DNA from: Pseudomonadota bacterium
GTDB lineage: Bacteria > Bdellovibrionota > UBA1018 > CAIMNF01
Assembly (NCBI GenBank): GCA_027491115.1
Contig: JAIXWV010000034.1
Location: 1-64,000, forward strand
Length of the DNA stretch: 64,000 nt
Direction: 5' to 3'
Shown here: positions 1-8,049 of the stretch, in pieces
Layout: each line of letters opens with the position of its first letter
How positions within the stretch are numbered: the first letter of the stretch is position 1
The notes under the pieces: model-generated
Database searches by the model: none
What the model saw: the letters and a program-made list of their open reading frames with translations, nothing else
Told to the model about the DNA's origin: nothing
Program-made: the position numbers and the translations under genes

Positions 1-863
1 CCGATGGCTCCGAAGGTGCGGGAGCGGGTCGGATTCGACAGGCGGGTCACAAAAAACTCGCGGATGGCCGCACCGGCCGCACTGATGGCGATCAGGATCT
101 GCCAGTTGTAGGCGTTCCCGTAGGTGTTCGGGAAGTGGTTCGAGAGCATGATGAAGATCACGGGAAGGGTGAGGTAGGTGTTGTGAGTGGAGCGGTTCTT
201 TGCGTTCTTTCCCCACTCCTGGTTCACGGGTTCACCCCGTTTCGAGGCCTCGACCATCTTGACTTGTCTCGGGATGATCCGGAGGAACACGTTCGCGGTC
301 ATCCAGGTTCCGACCATCCCACCGATGTGGATGTAAGCCGCCCGTCCGGACAGAGTATGGCAAAGCAGGTATACCATGCCTCCGAACCAAAGCAGGGTCA
401 GGACATGACCGGTGACCGGACTTTTTTTGGTGAGGTTCGATTCCCAGAGGAAGTCGTAAAAAAACCAAGATCCGATGAGGGACCCGAGCGACAATCCGAT
501 TGCCTGGGCGTAGGTGATCTTGGAAACAGAAGAATCGAGTAGAAAGGTTCCTGATCCGGCGTAAAAAATCATCGCCAGCAGGAAGATGCCGGAGAGCCAG
601 GTCCAGTAGGATTCCCACTTGAACCAGTGGAGTTCTTCAGGAACTTTTGTCGGTCCCATCAGGAGCTTTTCGACATGGTAGAAGCCCCCGCCGTGGACCA
701 TCCAGAGTTCTCCGACATGGCCTTCGCGTTTCGCCTCCGGGTTTCGGACAAAACTCCGGTCCAGCCACATGAAGAAAATCGAGGTTCCGATCCAGGTGAT
801 GCCGACCGTGATGTGCACCCAACGCCCGAGTAGAAGGAGCCACTCAAAAAGATCCTGATTCAT
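1..863 (-). CDS. puuD: PuuD-type membrane urate hydroxylase, N-terminal part (cut by window edge)
   Basis: Likely oxidises urate to 5-hydroxyisourate at the inner membrane. Family members pass the electrons to a C-terminal cytochrome c domain. The frame is open from the ATG at 861-863 leftward for 287 codons to the window edge, so only the membrane domain is visible and the expected CxxCH haem motif lies outside. Recognisable family stretches are RWVHITVGITWIGTSIFF near the N-terminus, HGGGFYHVEKL, NRSTHNTYLTLPVIF and SNHFPNTYGNAYNW, separated by hydrophobic helices. A Shine-Dalgarno AGGGGA sits 5 nt before the start. It is divergent from guaD with 75 bp between, which fits purine catabolism (guanine to xanthine to urate to hydroxyisourate). 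Family assignment is by recognition of these motifs; no search was run. Confidence 0.88.
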   Translation of the reverse strand, partial: MNQDLFEWLLLLGRWVHITVGITWIGTSIFFMWLDRSFVRNPEAKREGHVGELWMVHGGGFYHVEKLLMGPTKVPEELHWFKWESYWTWLSGIFLLAMIFYAGSGTFLLDSSVSKITYAQAIGLSLGSLIGSWFFYDFLWESNLTKKSPVTGHVLTLLWFGGMVYLLCHTLSGRAAYIHIGGMVGTWMTANVFLRIIPRQVKMVEASKRGEPVNQEWGKNAKNRSTHNTYLTLPVIFIMLSNHFPNTYGNAYNWQILIAISAAGAAIREFFVTRLSNPTRSRTFGAI

Positions 864-883
864 GCCGTTCCCCTTTTTGTTGG

Positions 884-911
884 ACTCTAGCAGAAAACCC
901 TCCCTGTGCCA
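884..911 (-). promoter_or_regulatory. Possible sigma-70 promoter of puuD
   Basis: On the minus strand, TGGCAC (906-911) and TAGAGT (884-889) are spaced 16 bp apart. TGC directly precedes the second hexamer, giving an extended -10. Transcription would start near 877, leaving a short leader with the AGGGGA ribosome site. The hexamers are weak matches. Confidence 0.3.
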
Positions 912-938
912 TTAAAAAGCGTTTAATATTGGACAGAT

Positions 939-2276
939 ATGACCAAAAAGCCCTCCCTCCGCTTCCACCTTGGCACTCTGTTGAACCCCCTCTCGGACCG
1001 GTCCTGTGAAACGATCCGGAACGGAGTCCTGGTGGTCGATTCCCAGACAGGAAAGATCCGGGGAATCCATTCTCTCGAGGAGGCGCGTCGGCGGTACGGA
1101 AAGAACATGAGTGGCCGTTCGGTGATCGACCATGGCTCGGCCCTCTTGATTCCTGGGTTCTTCGATCTTCACTTTCATTGGGTTCAGGACGAGGTCCGCG
1201 AAATGCCGAAGGCCTCACTCCTCACCTGGCTCAAGAACTACACCTTTCCGACCGAGATGCGCTTTGCGGATCCGGCTTACTCCAAGGATCGTGCGAAGGT
1301 GTTTTTTCAAAAGCTCAGGAATTCCGGCACCCAAGGTGGAGCGATTTACAGCTCGATCCATGAGACCGCCATCCGTAGCGCGTTCCGTGAAGTGAAGGGA
1401 CATTTTGTCATGGGCAATGTGCTGATGAACATGGAGTCTCCTCCCGAGTTGACAGTGGGCGAGGAGGACTCGCTCCGGCTGGTGAAGCGCCTGCTGAAAC
1501 GCTACGGAGTCCGCTACGCCCTGACACCCCGCTTTGCGATCACGACCACCCCTCGGGTGATGAAGGAGGGGGCAAAGTGGGCCGATGCCGCCCGAGCCTT
1601 CAAGCAGACCCACCTTTCGGAGACTCCAGGCGAGATCGAGTTCGTGCTCTCACAATACAGAAAGATCCCGGGATTTGAAAAAGTCAGGAGCTATACGGAG
1701 ATTTACCACAAATGTGGCATGCTCGGCTCCCGCTCGATCATGGGTCACGGGATCCATCTTTCTTCGGAAGAGCTGAGGCTTCTGTCCCGCACCCGCACTT
1801 CGATTGCGCACTGCCCGACCTCGAATGCACCGGTCAAGGACCTCGGGCTCGGCTCAGGACTATTTGATTTCCGTCGCACCGAGAGGGCAGGGGTGCGTTG
1901 GGCCCTCGGTTCCGACATTGGTGGAGGGCCGTTTTTGTCCATGTTCGATGTGATGGAGAGCTTCGTCCGTCAGAACCGGAAGGCCGGAGTGAAGGCAGCG
2001 ACCCGGGTGAAGGCCCTGTACCGTGCGACCTTGGCAGGCGCAGAGATCCTCGGACTTGGCCGGATCACCGGAAATTTCAAAGTTGGAAAGGAAGCCAACT
2101 TCATGGTGGTTCCGGTCTCCGAGCAGGTTCTCGCCGGGCGGAATGCCGAGGAAATCCTCGAGCGTCTCCACGCCGGAGTCAAGCGCCGGAGCGATTACGA
2201 TTCTTTGGTGGCCTCGGCTTGGATCAAAGGTCGATGTGGGTCCCGAGCTCGATCACCTGATCCGGCGGAAGCTTGA
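939..2276 (+). CDS. guaD: Guanine deaminase-like amidohydrolase
   Basis: Probable zinc-dependent deamination of guanine to xanthine (445 aa, the usual length). Amidohydrolase motifs occur in order: PGFFDLHFHW (metal-binding HxH near residue 78), TPRFAITTT, QTHLSET (about 222-228), GHGIHLS, IAHCPTSN and ALGSDIGGGP (metal-binding Asp near 324). TPRFA plus QTHLSE plus AHCPTSN is the signature I associate with guanine deaminase rather than other members of the superfamily. Its divergent neighbour is a urate hydroxylase, which supports a purine-degradation role. TAATAT lies only a few bases before the ATG and the only ribosome-site candidate is GGA, so the leader is very short. The last 53 bp overlap the 3' end of convergent kup. 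Confidence 0.85.
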   Translation: MTKKPSLRFHLGTLLNPLSDRSCETIRNGVLVVDSQTGKIRGIHSLEEARRRYGKNMSGRSVIDHGSALLIPGFFDLHFHWVQDEVREMPKASLLTWLKNYTFPTEMRFADPAYSKDRAKVFFQKLRNSGTQGGAIYSSIHETAIRSAFREVKGHFVMGNVLMNMESPPELTVGEEDSLRLVKRLLKRYGVRYALTPRFAITTTPRVMKEGAKWADAARAFKQTHLSETPGEIEFVLSQYRKIPGFEKVRSYTEIYHKCGMLGSRSIMGHGIHLSSEELRLLSRTRTSIAHCPTSNAPVKDLGLGSGLFDFRRTERAGVRWALGSDIGGGPFLSMFDVMESFVRQNRKAGVKAATRVKALYRATLAGAEILGLGRITGNFKVGKEANFMVVPVSEQVLAGRNAEEILERLHAGVKRRSDYDSLVASAWIKGRCGSRARSPDPAEA

Positions 2277-4134
2277 AGTAGTCCGTCGCATTCCGGGCAT
2301 TACGGGAGAGGAACGAGAAGATCCCCTGCTGGTAGCGGTTCATCTCGCCGCTCTCCTGCTCCACGAAGGTCTCGTGCCCGAGGACGTACACCAGCTCTTT
2401 CAAATTCGCTGTCATCTCGAGTTTCACGAGTGCCTTCTCCATGATCGAGGGGATGTCCGGCATTTCCATGTAGCCGTATCGGACCAGCACCCGATGAAAC
2501 CCTTTTCCGAGATTCTGCACCTCGACACGATCGTCCTCGCATTTTCCGCCTCTACAGAAATAGGGAACGGTTTCAGAGGTGACGGTCAGCAAAAGGATGT
2601 TGGCATGAAGCGAATGGAAACGCCTTACCATCCGGAGCACCACGGGGGGCACGCCGTTCGGATCCGAGGCGAGAAACACGCCGGTGCCGGGGATGCGGTA
2701 GGGGACCTCTTTCTCGAGATCATTCAGGAAGGCGTCCAAGGGTTCCGCACTCCGCATGAAGTGCCGGGCCAACAGACTCCGCCCCATTTTCCAGAGCAAC
2801 ATGACCAGGAAAAAGAAGGACCCGATAAACACCGGAATCCAGCCACCATCCACGAACTTGAGCACATTGGCCAGGAAGAACGGGATGTCAAAAGCAAGGA
2901 AGACCAGCAATACGAGCCAGGAAAGAGCTGGCTTCCATTTCCATTTGTAGCGGGTGACCTGGAAATACACCAATGAAGTGATGGTCATGGTACCGGTAAC
3001 CGCCAATCCGTAAGCGGCCGCTAATTTGGAGGACTCCTTGAATACGAGCACGAGAGCGATGCAGAGAATCGCCAAAGTCAGGTTGATGAAAGGGATGTAG
3101 ATCTGTCCTTCGCCATGTTCCGAAGTGTGCTTGACCGTGAGTCGGGGGAAATATCCGAGGCGGATCGCCTGGGAGGTCAAGGAGTAAGCTCCTGAAATTA
3201 GGGCCTGTGAGGCGATCACGGTTGCCAGGGTCGCCAGGGCGATCATGGGGTACAGGAACGATTGCGGGACCATGTTGTAAAACGGGCTGCCAGTCGATTC
3301 CGGGTGGGTGATCAGGAAGGCGGCTTGACCCAGATAATTCAAGACCAGACACGGGAATACAATGTAGAGCCAGGCCTTCCGGATGGGAATTTTTCCGAAG
3401 TGTCCCATGTCGGCGTACAGAGCCTCACCGCCCGTCACAGCAAGGACGACCGAACCCAACATCCGGAACGCGTGCCAACCGTGCAATTCGAAGAAGTCAA
3501 CCGCGTAGACCGGTGACAAGGCTTGGATGACACCCGGGAAGTGGGCAATTTGCATCAGACCCATAATGCCCAGACAAGCGAACCAAACGAGCATGATCGG
3601 GCCGAAAGCGTTTCCGATTTTTTCCGTGCCGTGTTTTTGAAATGCAAAAAGAGCGATCAGGATGAGCAAGGTCAAGGGAACCACCCAGGCTTCCAGTGCG
3701 GGCGATACCACTTTCAACCCCTCCACAGCAGAAAGAACCGAGATGGCAGGAGTGATGACCCCGTCACCGAAGAGGAGTGCCGCCCCGATGATCACCAGAA
3801 TGCCTGTGATTCCGACTTTCCCGGGACCCCGCATTTTCACGCTCTCAGGGAGGAGCGCCAGGAGGGCCATGATCCCACCTTCGCCCCGGTTGTCGGCCCT
3901 CATCATGAACACGACATACTTGAGGGTCACGATCATCATGAGTGCCCAGAATATCAGCGAGACGAGTCCGAAGAGGTTCGCCTGAACCGAAGCGCTCACC
4001 CCGTGAACCGGGTTGACGCACTCTTGAATGGTGTAAAGGGGACTGGTTCCGATGTCGCCGAAAACGATCCCGAGAGCACCGAGAACGAGCAGCATGGAAT
4101 TGGATTTTTTTGTAGAATCACCGGTGGTTGCCAT
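2224..4134 (-). CDS. kup: Kup (KUP/HAK/KT) potassium uptake permease
   Basis: Inner-membrane K+ uptake permease, probably proton-coupled, 636 aa, with about twelve hydrophobic helices followed by a cytoplasmic C-terminal domain. The N-terminal hallmark GDIGTSPLYT lies at about residues 26-35. Other family stretches are DNRGEGGIMALLAL, FGDGVITPAISVLSAVEG and ALYADMGHFG. I chose ATG at 4134 (MATTGDS), with GGTGG about 9 nt upstream, over a TTG nine codons earlier. The 315 bp upstream contain a strongly folded element (4193-4358) that ends about 59 nt before this start, so leader-mediated control is plausible. The 3' end overlaps guaD by 53 bp, tail to tail. Confidence 0.93.
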   Translation of the reverse strand: MATTGDSTKKSNSMLLVLGALGIVFGDIGTSPLYTIQECVNPVHGVSASVQANLFGLVSLIFWALMMIVTLKYVVFMMRADNRGEGGIMALLALLPESVKMRGPGKVGITGILVIIGAALLFGDGVITPAISVLSAVEGLKVVSPALEAWVVPLTLLILIALFAFQKHGTEKIGNAFGPIMLVWFACLGIMGLMQIAHFPGVIQALSPVYAVDFFELHGWHAFRMLGSVVLAVTGGEALYADMGHFGKIPIRKAWLYIVFPCLVLNYLGQAAFLITHPESTGSPFYNMVPQSFLYPMIALATLATVIASQALISGAYSLTSQAIRLGYFPRLTVKHTSEHGEGQIYIPFINLTLAILCIALVLVFKESSKLAAAYGLAVTGTMTITSLVYFQVTRYKWKWKPALSWLVLLVFLAFDIPFFLANVLKFVDGGWIPVFIGSFFFLVMLLWKMGRSLLARHFMRSAEPLDAFLNDLEKEVPYRIPGTGVFLASDPNGVPPVVLRMVRRFHSLHANILLLTVTSETVPYFCRGGKCEDDRVEVQNLGKGFHRVLVRYGYMEMPDIPSIMEKALVKLEMTANLKELVYVLGHETFVEQESGEMNRYQQGIFSFLSRNARNATDYFKLPPDQVIELGTHIDL

Positions 4135-4192
4135 GATGCGCCCACCATAACCGAAGCTCAAGAACTCGGCATTAAAAATTCAAATGAGAACT

Positions 4193-4358
4193 GCGGGGCT
4201 CCGGGTCTGATTCGGCGTCAAGAGGCGGTTCACCGGGCATGGCCCGGATCCCCGTAAGGTGGGATGTTTCTTGAGGCGGACAGATTGGGTGGGACAGGTG
4301 GATCCTGTGAGGGATCCGACCAGTGGGACAGGCCGTCGAACCGGTCCCGGAGCCCCGC
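4193..4358 (-). promoter_or_regulatory. Structured RNA element, candidate leader/riboswitch of kup (family not recognised)
   Basis: A perfect 13-bp inverted repeat closes the element: GCGGGGCTCCGGG at 4193-4205 and its complement at 4346-4358. The stem continues inward after a 3-nt internal loop, with 4208-4216 pairing 4334-4342 apart from one A-C mismatch. Inside, TCAAGA (4218-4223) pairs with TCTTGA (4268-4273) around a CCGGGC/GCCCGG hairpin. A second hairpin is formed by the two GGATCC copies at 4300-4305 and 4312-4317. GTGGGACAGG occurs twice (about 4289 and 4323). The element lies between a minus-strand gene and kup, so it would be in the kup 5' leader. I do not recognise it as the c-di-AMP (ydaO) riboswitch, 6S RNA or tmRNA. 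A free-standing RNA on either strand is also possible. Confidence 0.45.
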
Positions 4359-4377
4359 GGTCACATTCCACACCTCT

Positions 4378-4407
4378 GATGCGCGGGGCCATGAAGGCCC
4401 CCGCATC
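4378..4407 (-). terminator. GC-rich hairpin downstream of the 121-aa gene; weak terminator candidate
   Basis: GATGC...GGGGCC pairs with GGCCCC...GCATC around an ATGAA loop (12 bp with one bulged base). It lies about 40 nt after the stop of the minus-strand gene ending at 4450. No T-tract follows on either strand, so it may instead be part of the structured kup leader that begins 20 bp further on. Confidence 0.3.
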
Positions 4408-4449
4408 CGGGGCATGAAAAAATTGCATGGGGTTTGGATGGAAGAGGAA

Positions 4450-4815
4450 TCATCGATTCTTCCTCCCGGCACTTTCGAGTACCAGATTGGAATCCGAATT
4501 GAGTTCGAGGTTTTCAGGAAGGTAGCCCGTGTAGACCACGCTCTCTTGCGAAATGCGGCTCACCTCCAGGCGCAATTTCTTCCAGATACCGCCCCGGTTG
4601 GACACCTTCAGAATGAGGGCTGCTTCCGGGTGATCCAAGGGCCCGCACATCACCACGACTCGATTGAGAGCGCGATCGGGCAAGATTTCGTAAAGGCGGC
4701 CAGAGTACTCGACATGATTCTGAACACTCAGCACGGTCGGCCCGGCCGCGACCGGCATGGGCCGGCATGCGAGGAGCAGGAACAGGGTGCTGGCTTTCAG
4801 AGAATCGATCCACAT
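4450..4815 (-). CDS. Small exported protein of unknown function
   Basis: 121 aa. The N-terminus has a hydrophobic stretch (TLFLLLAC) ending near VAAGP and looks like a signal peptide. A lipobox reading at the Cys (LLAC) is possible but not canonical. The mature part is about 95 residues, rich in beta-type sequence, with no motif I recognise. A good sigma-54 match (4828-4842) lies directly upstream, with predicted transcription start one base before the ATG, and there is no Shine-Dalgarno. The next gene upstream on the same strand encodes a sigma-54 activator, so this is probably one of its targets. Function unknown. Confidence 0.7.
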   Translation of the reverse strand: MWIDSLKASTLFLLLACRPMPVAAGPTVLSVQNHVEYSGRLYEILPDRALNRVVVMCGPLDHPEAALILKVSNRGGIWKKLRLEVSRISQESVVYTGYLPENLELNSDSNLVLESAGRKNR

Positions 4816-4827
4816 GTCCCGGGTATC

Positions 4828-4842
4828 GCAAGATCGATGCCA
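4828..4842 (-). promoter_or_regulatory. Sigma-54 (-24/-12) promoter match for the exported 121-aa gene
   Basis: The minus strand reads TGGCATCGATCTTGC, with GG and GC separated by exactly 10 bp, matching the TGGCAC-N5-TTGC consensus. The predicted +1 is near 4816, one base before the ATG at 4815. Confidence 0.6.
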
Positions 4843-4869
4843 TGCCCTGTTCGATGGAGGGGGCAGGAG

Positions 4870-4897
4870 GCCCCCCGGGGCGGGACTACCGGGGGGC
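4870..4897 (-). terminator. GC-rich hairpin after the response-regulator gene
   Basis: GCCCCCCGG (4870-4878) and CCGGGGGGC (4889-4897) form a perfect 9-bp stem with a 10-nt loop, 11 bp after the stop codon of the response regulator. It lacks a T-tract, so termination is only suggested. It separates the regulator gene from the sigma-54 promoter of the next gene. Confidence 0.35.
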
Positions 4898-4908
4898 GTT
4901 TCGCCTTT

Positions 4909-6381
4909 TCAGTGGGCACTCATGCCCGATTCACTCTCGGAAAACGTGCCCAGATCCTCATCTCCGTTCGGCTCCGGTTCATTGGCGCTCACCAGACCGT
5001 ACTCGCGCTCTTTCCGGTACAAGGTCCGACGGTTGATGCCGAGGATGTTAGAAGCCTTGTCTTTTCTGCCGGCAGTTTTTTCGAGAATGAGCTTGATGTA
5101 CCGCTCTTCAAGCTTTTCGATGGTCGGGAAATCACGGGTCGCATCTCCGAAGAAGCTCTCCGGGCTCACCAACTCATGGGTGGGAAGATCTCCCTCATCG
5201 ACCAGTGAGTCCCCACACAGAACCACGGCCCGTTCGACCACGTTCTCGAGTTCCCGGACGTTTCCTTCCCAGCGGAGACGGAGCAGTTTCTGAATCGCCC
5301 GTTTGGTGAACCCTTTGACCGGTGCCTGGTTGGCGGCTGCGTATTTTTTGAGAAAATGCTCGGCCAGCAAGGGGATGTCTTCCTGACGGTGGCGGAGGGG
5401 CGGGATCTGGATCGGGATCACCGACAACCGGTAGAACAAGTCATCCCGGAACCGGCCGTCTTTCATCGCCGCGCGGAGGTCTTTGTGGGTGGCGGCGATA
5501 ATCCTGACATTCACATCAAGTGCGATGTTCTCACCGACCGCCCGGATCTTCCGCTCCTGGATCACGCGCAAAAGCTTTGATTGAAGAAGAGGATTCATAT
5601 CCCCGATCTCGTCGAGAAAGATCGTTCCTCCGTTTGCCTCTTCAAACAGACCGCGTTTTCTTTGGATGGCACCGGTGAAGGACCCCTTAGCATGACCGAA
5701 AAGTTCCGATTCGAGGAGATTCTCGGGAATCGCCGTACAGTTGATGGCGACGAAAGGTTTATTGGCCCGAGGGCCGCTGCGGTGGATAGCTTGTGCGATC
5801 ATTTCCTTACCGGTACCGGATTCTCCGGTGATGAGGACGTTCGACGAGGCACCTGAGACGCGTTCAACCAGGTCGAAGATCGCCTTCATGTTCTGGCTCT
5901 TGCCGATAACGTTGCCGTAAGACCAGGTCTTCCTGACTTCCTGACGGAGAACCGTATTGTCCTGTTGGAGCTTTCGGAACTCGATAGCCCGTTCGGTTAC
6001 GGTGTTCAGTTCGGCAAGTTTGAAGGGTTTGGTGATGTAATGAAAAGCGCCCTTCTGCATCGCTTCGATGGCAGTTTCGATCGTTCCGAAGCCGGTGGCG
6101 AGAACAACCGGGATCTCGGGTCGCAATTGTTTCAGTTGAGCGGTCAGTTCGATCCCGTCCATGCCGGGCATCTTGATGTCGGAGATGATGACGTCGACTT
6201 CGCCTGCTTCCTCGTTTCGTGAAAGTGGTCCGCCTTCCGAGAGAGCCACAAGGGCCGAGGCCCCGTCGGCAAAGGCATGAATTTTGTGTCCTTGGTCTGT
6301 GAAAACATCGGAGAGCAATGTCCTCATTTCGGGTTCGTCGTCAATGATCACTATCGAATGGCTGTTGGTTTGTTTCTGCAT
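4909..6381 (-). CDS. NtrC-family sigma-54-dependent response regulator
   Basis: 490 aa. Receiver domain at residues 1-120, with acidic pocket IDDEP and phospho-acceptor Asp68 (SDIKMPGMDG). Central AAA+ domain with Walker A GESGTGKE (186-193), sigma-54 contact loop GSFTGA (233-238, where most of the family has GAFTGA) and Walker B GGTIFLDEIGD. The C-terminal Fis-type helix-turn-helix is around KASNILGINRRTLYRKE. I start at the ATG at 6381 because the receiver begins there and an extended -10 promoter (6413-6421) lies just upstream, making the longer frame to 6459 impossible to transcribe whole. A histidine kinase gene is divergent, 150 bp away, and is the likely partner. Probable targets are nearby genes with -24/-12 promoters. 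Confidence 0.93.
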   Translation of the reverse strand: MQKQTNSHSIVIIDDEPEMRTLLSDVFTDQGHKIHAFADGASALVALSEGGPLSRNEEAGEVDVIISDIKMPGMDGIELTAQLKQLRPEIPVVLATGFGTIETAIEAMQKGAFHYITKPFKLAELNTVTERAIEFRKLQQDNTVLRQEVRKTWSYGNVIGKSQNMKAIFDLVERVSGASSNVLITGESGTGKEMIAQAIHRSGPRANKPFVAINCTAIPENLLESELFGHAKGSFTGAIQRKRGLFEEANGGTIFLDEIGDMNPLLQSKLLRVIQERKIRAVGENIALDVNVRIIAATHKDLRAAMKDGRFRDDLFYRLSVIPIQIPPLRHRQEDIPLLAEHFLKKYAAANQAPVKGFTKRAIQKLLRLRWEGNVRELENVVERAVVLCGDSLVDEGDLPTHELVSPESFFGDATRDFPTIEKLEERYIKLILEKTAGRKDKASNILGINRRTLYRKEREYGLVSANEPEPNGDEDLGTFSESESGMSAH

Positions 6382-6412
6382 GGTGCGGAGGAATACGTTT
6401 TTTAACGCGCAA

Positions 6413-6421
6413 ATCATAGCA
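6413..6421 (-). promoter_or_regulatory. Extended -10 promoter of the response-regulator gene
   Basis: The minus strand reads TGC-TATGAT, an extended -10 element. GTGACA lies 14 bp further upstream, too close for a standard -35, which fits extended -10 use. The start point would be near 6406, giving a leader of about 25 nt. Confidence 0.45.
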
Positions 6422-6531
6422 AAAACAAACCGTGTCACATTATTTCCCGGGGAATACAAATCTGAAGAATCTCTGAAGGTTTAAATTCAGGTTGTTGAAA
6501 ATCTTGATTCACTCTTTAGCTTCTTGTTGAT

Positions 6532-7659
6532 ATGAACCTGTGCATGACGAAGAGTCGAAAGAACATTCTTGTCCTCGGGTTCGATCTGAGTGAACAGAAC
6601 TGCTTGGTGGAGTTGTTGTCCGCAGGTGGGTCGGAATGTCCCTTCTGTGTTTGGATTGAGCCAACAGGTGAATCACCTGATCTAGTGATCGAGCGCTTTC
6701 GTTCAGGAGAGAGGTCTGGTGCGCGCATGCATCATGTTCCGGTTCTTGGTTTGGTAAGTGAGGAAGATGCAGCTCAAATCCAATGTGATTTCGGTTATCA
6801 AGACGTGCTTCCGTGGGAATTGCTGAATGCAGACTGGCTCAGACATGCCATCCGTCGGGTGATTCAACGGTTCGCTCAAGAGACTGAGCGGCGCGAGATC
6901 GAGGCAAGGTTGATTGTACGGGAGCGGCTCGGTTCGGTGGGGCTGTTTGCCTCGAGTATTGCCCATGAGATCGGAACCCCCCTCGGAGTGATTCGGGGTA
7001 AAGCCGAGTTTCAGCTGTTGAAACATCAGGAAGATCCCCGCTATGTGAGGGATCTCAATGTGATCATCCAACAGGTTGACCGGATCGCCCGCTATGTGAG
7101 GGGTGTGGTGAATCTGGGTTCCAGTAAGGCGTCGGGTGCCCCTGTTTCTGTGAAGCTTTGTGGCATGATGGGGGAGGTTCTCGATCTGATGGGTCCTGCC
7201 CTTCATGCCTCGGGGATCCAAGTGGAACTCCAAGGGGTACAGTCTGGTCCGGGACTTGTAAAAGTCGAGCCTGAAGCGTTCCGGCAGGTGCTATTTGAAC
7301 TGTTCTCGAATTCCATCCATGCCATCGATGAAGCGATCCGTCGGGGGATGGTTCGTGAGGGCCGGATTCGGGCGTCTTATCGTCATCAAGAAGGCAGGAT
7401 TGAGTGTTCGTTTTCTGACAACGGTATCGGGATGAATGCAGAGGAACTCGATCGGGTGTTTCATCCTTTTCGCTCGAACAAGGGATTCGGAGAGGGATGG
7501 GGGCTCGGACTCTCCATCAGTTATCGATTGATTGAGAATTGGAATGGTTCCCTGAAGATTCAAAGTGAGCCAGGGCGTGGGACTCTGGTCACCTTCACCT
7601 TACCCGAAGCGACGGATCAGGTCCGTCCTCAGGTGAATCAGACTTTCGCGAGTCCCTGA
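6532..7659 (+). CDS. Sensor histidine kinase with a receiver-like N-terminal domain
   Basis: 375 aa, with no transmembrane segment or signal peptide, so cytoplasmic. Residues 10-115 resemble a CheY fold (KNILVLGFD, PVLGLVSEED) but lack the usual acidic pocket. The dimerisation/phospho-acceptor box SIAHEIGTPLGVIRGKAEF has His145. The ATPase has an N-box (FELFSNSIHAID), DNGIGM, and a glycine-rich GEGWGLGLSIS. It is divergent from the NtrC-type regulator and is its probable partner. The input signal is unknown; the degenerate receiver could take phosphate-independent protein input. An in-frame ATG four codons later (6544) is an equally possible start, and neither has a clear ribosome site. The last 60 bp overlap the convergent small gene ending at 7600. 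Confidence 0.9.
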   Translation: MNLCMTKSRKNILVLGFDLSEQNCLVELLSAGGSECPFCVWIEPTGESPDLVIERFRSGERSGARMHHVPVLGLVSEEDAAQIQCDFGYQDVLPWELLNADWLRHAIRRVIQRFAQETERREIEARLIVRERLGSVGLFASSIAHEIGTPLGVIRGKAEFQLLKHQEDPRYVRDLNVIIQQVDRIARYVRGVVNLGSSKASGAPVSVKLCGMMGEVLDLMGPALHASGIQVELQGVQSGPGLVKVEPEAFRQVLFELFSNSIHAIDEAIRRGMVREGRIRASYRHQEGRIECSFSDNGIGMNAEELDRVFHPFRSNKGFGEGWGLGLSISYRLIENWNGSLKIQSEPGRGTLVTFTLPEATDQVRPQVNQTFASP

Positions 7660-7956
7660 GATCCGTTCTTCGGTACTGACAATCCTGTCGACCAGGGGTT
7701 CTCCGTGTCCGAAAAGCCACGTCAAGAAGTGGTGCTTGTCCATTCCCGGTCCGCTTAATGCGCAGTAGCGGTGACGTTCCATGTGTCGGAGCATTTCCAT
7801 GTAAGTTTTGATCCTGTGGATCGGCGAGGTATGGTTCATTTTGTAGTGGTGTTCGATCGGGCGGTCTGTTTCCCCTGGGAATTCCATCAATAGCACCTCT
7901 GTGGAGCCGATCCAAAGTAGGAGTGAGAGGTGAAGCGGCGCTGAGGGTGATATCAT
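7600..7956 (-). CDS. Uncharacterised 118-aa protein under a sigma-54 promoter
   Basis: 118 aa, basic and His/Arg-rich (for example HHYKMNH and HMERHRY), with a hydrophobic stretch near the N-terminus that is too short to call a signal peptide. I recognise no domain. I accept it as a gene because AAAGGA lies 6 nt before the ATG and a well-matched sigma-54 promoter (7982-7996) sits at the right distance. A competing frame (7595-7978) has neither. It overlaps the 3' end of the histidine kinase gene by 60 bp and ends the minus-strand group with the c-type cytochrome protein. Function unknown; co-regulation with the stress island is inferred. Confidence 0.6.
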   Translation of the reverse strand: MISPSAPLHLSLLLWIGSTEVLLMEFPGETDRPIEHHYKMNHTSPIHRIKTYMEMLRHMERHRYCALSGPGMDKHHFLTWLFGHGEPLVDRIVSTEERISGTRESLIHLRTDLIRRFG

Positions 7957-7981
7957 CGGAGTTCCTTTCGACTGTCATCTA

Positions 7982-7996
7982 GCAAGGGTTGCGCCA
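7982..7996 (-). promoter_or_regulatory. Sigma-54 (-24/-12) promoter match for the 118-aa gene
   Basis: The minus strand reads TGGCGCAACCCTTGC with GG-N10-GC spacing. The predicted +1 is near 7970, giving a 14-nt leader that contains the AAAGGA ribosome site. Confidence 0.65.
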
Positions 7997-8049
7997 TTTC
8001 CGAGCGGTTTTGATTCAGTTGGAGCGAACCTTCGGGCAGAACGACCCGA

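Noticed and set aside
4193-4358. 6S RNA or tmRNA reading of the folded element before kup
   Set aside because: On the minus strand GGGGCT followed by GGTTCGACGG recalls the tmRNA 5' end, and GGCC-GTCCC recalls 6S. There is no tag-peptide frame, T-arm or CCA end, the size is far too small for tmRNA, and the fold is multi-branched rather than the single 6S bulged stem.
4193-4358. c-di-AMP (ydaO) riboswitch
   Set aside because: Position before kup would fit, but I could not find the conserved core sequences of that class.
7595-7978. Competing minus-strand frame overlapping the 118-aa gene
   Set aside because: Its start lies upstream of the sigma-54 start point and has no Shine-Dalgarno, and its Pro/Arg-rich sequence looks like an out-of-frame translation.
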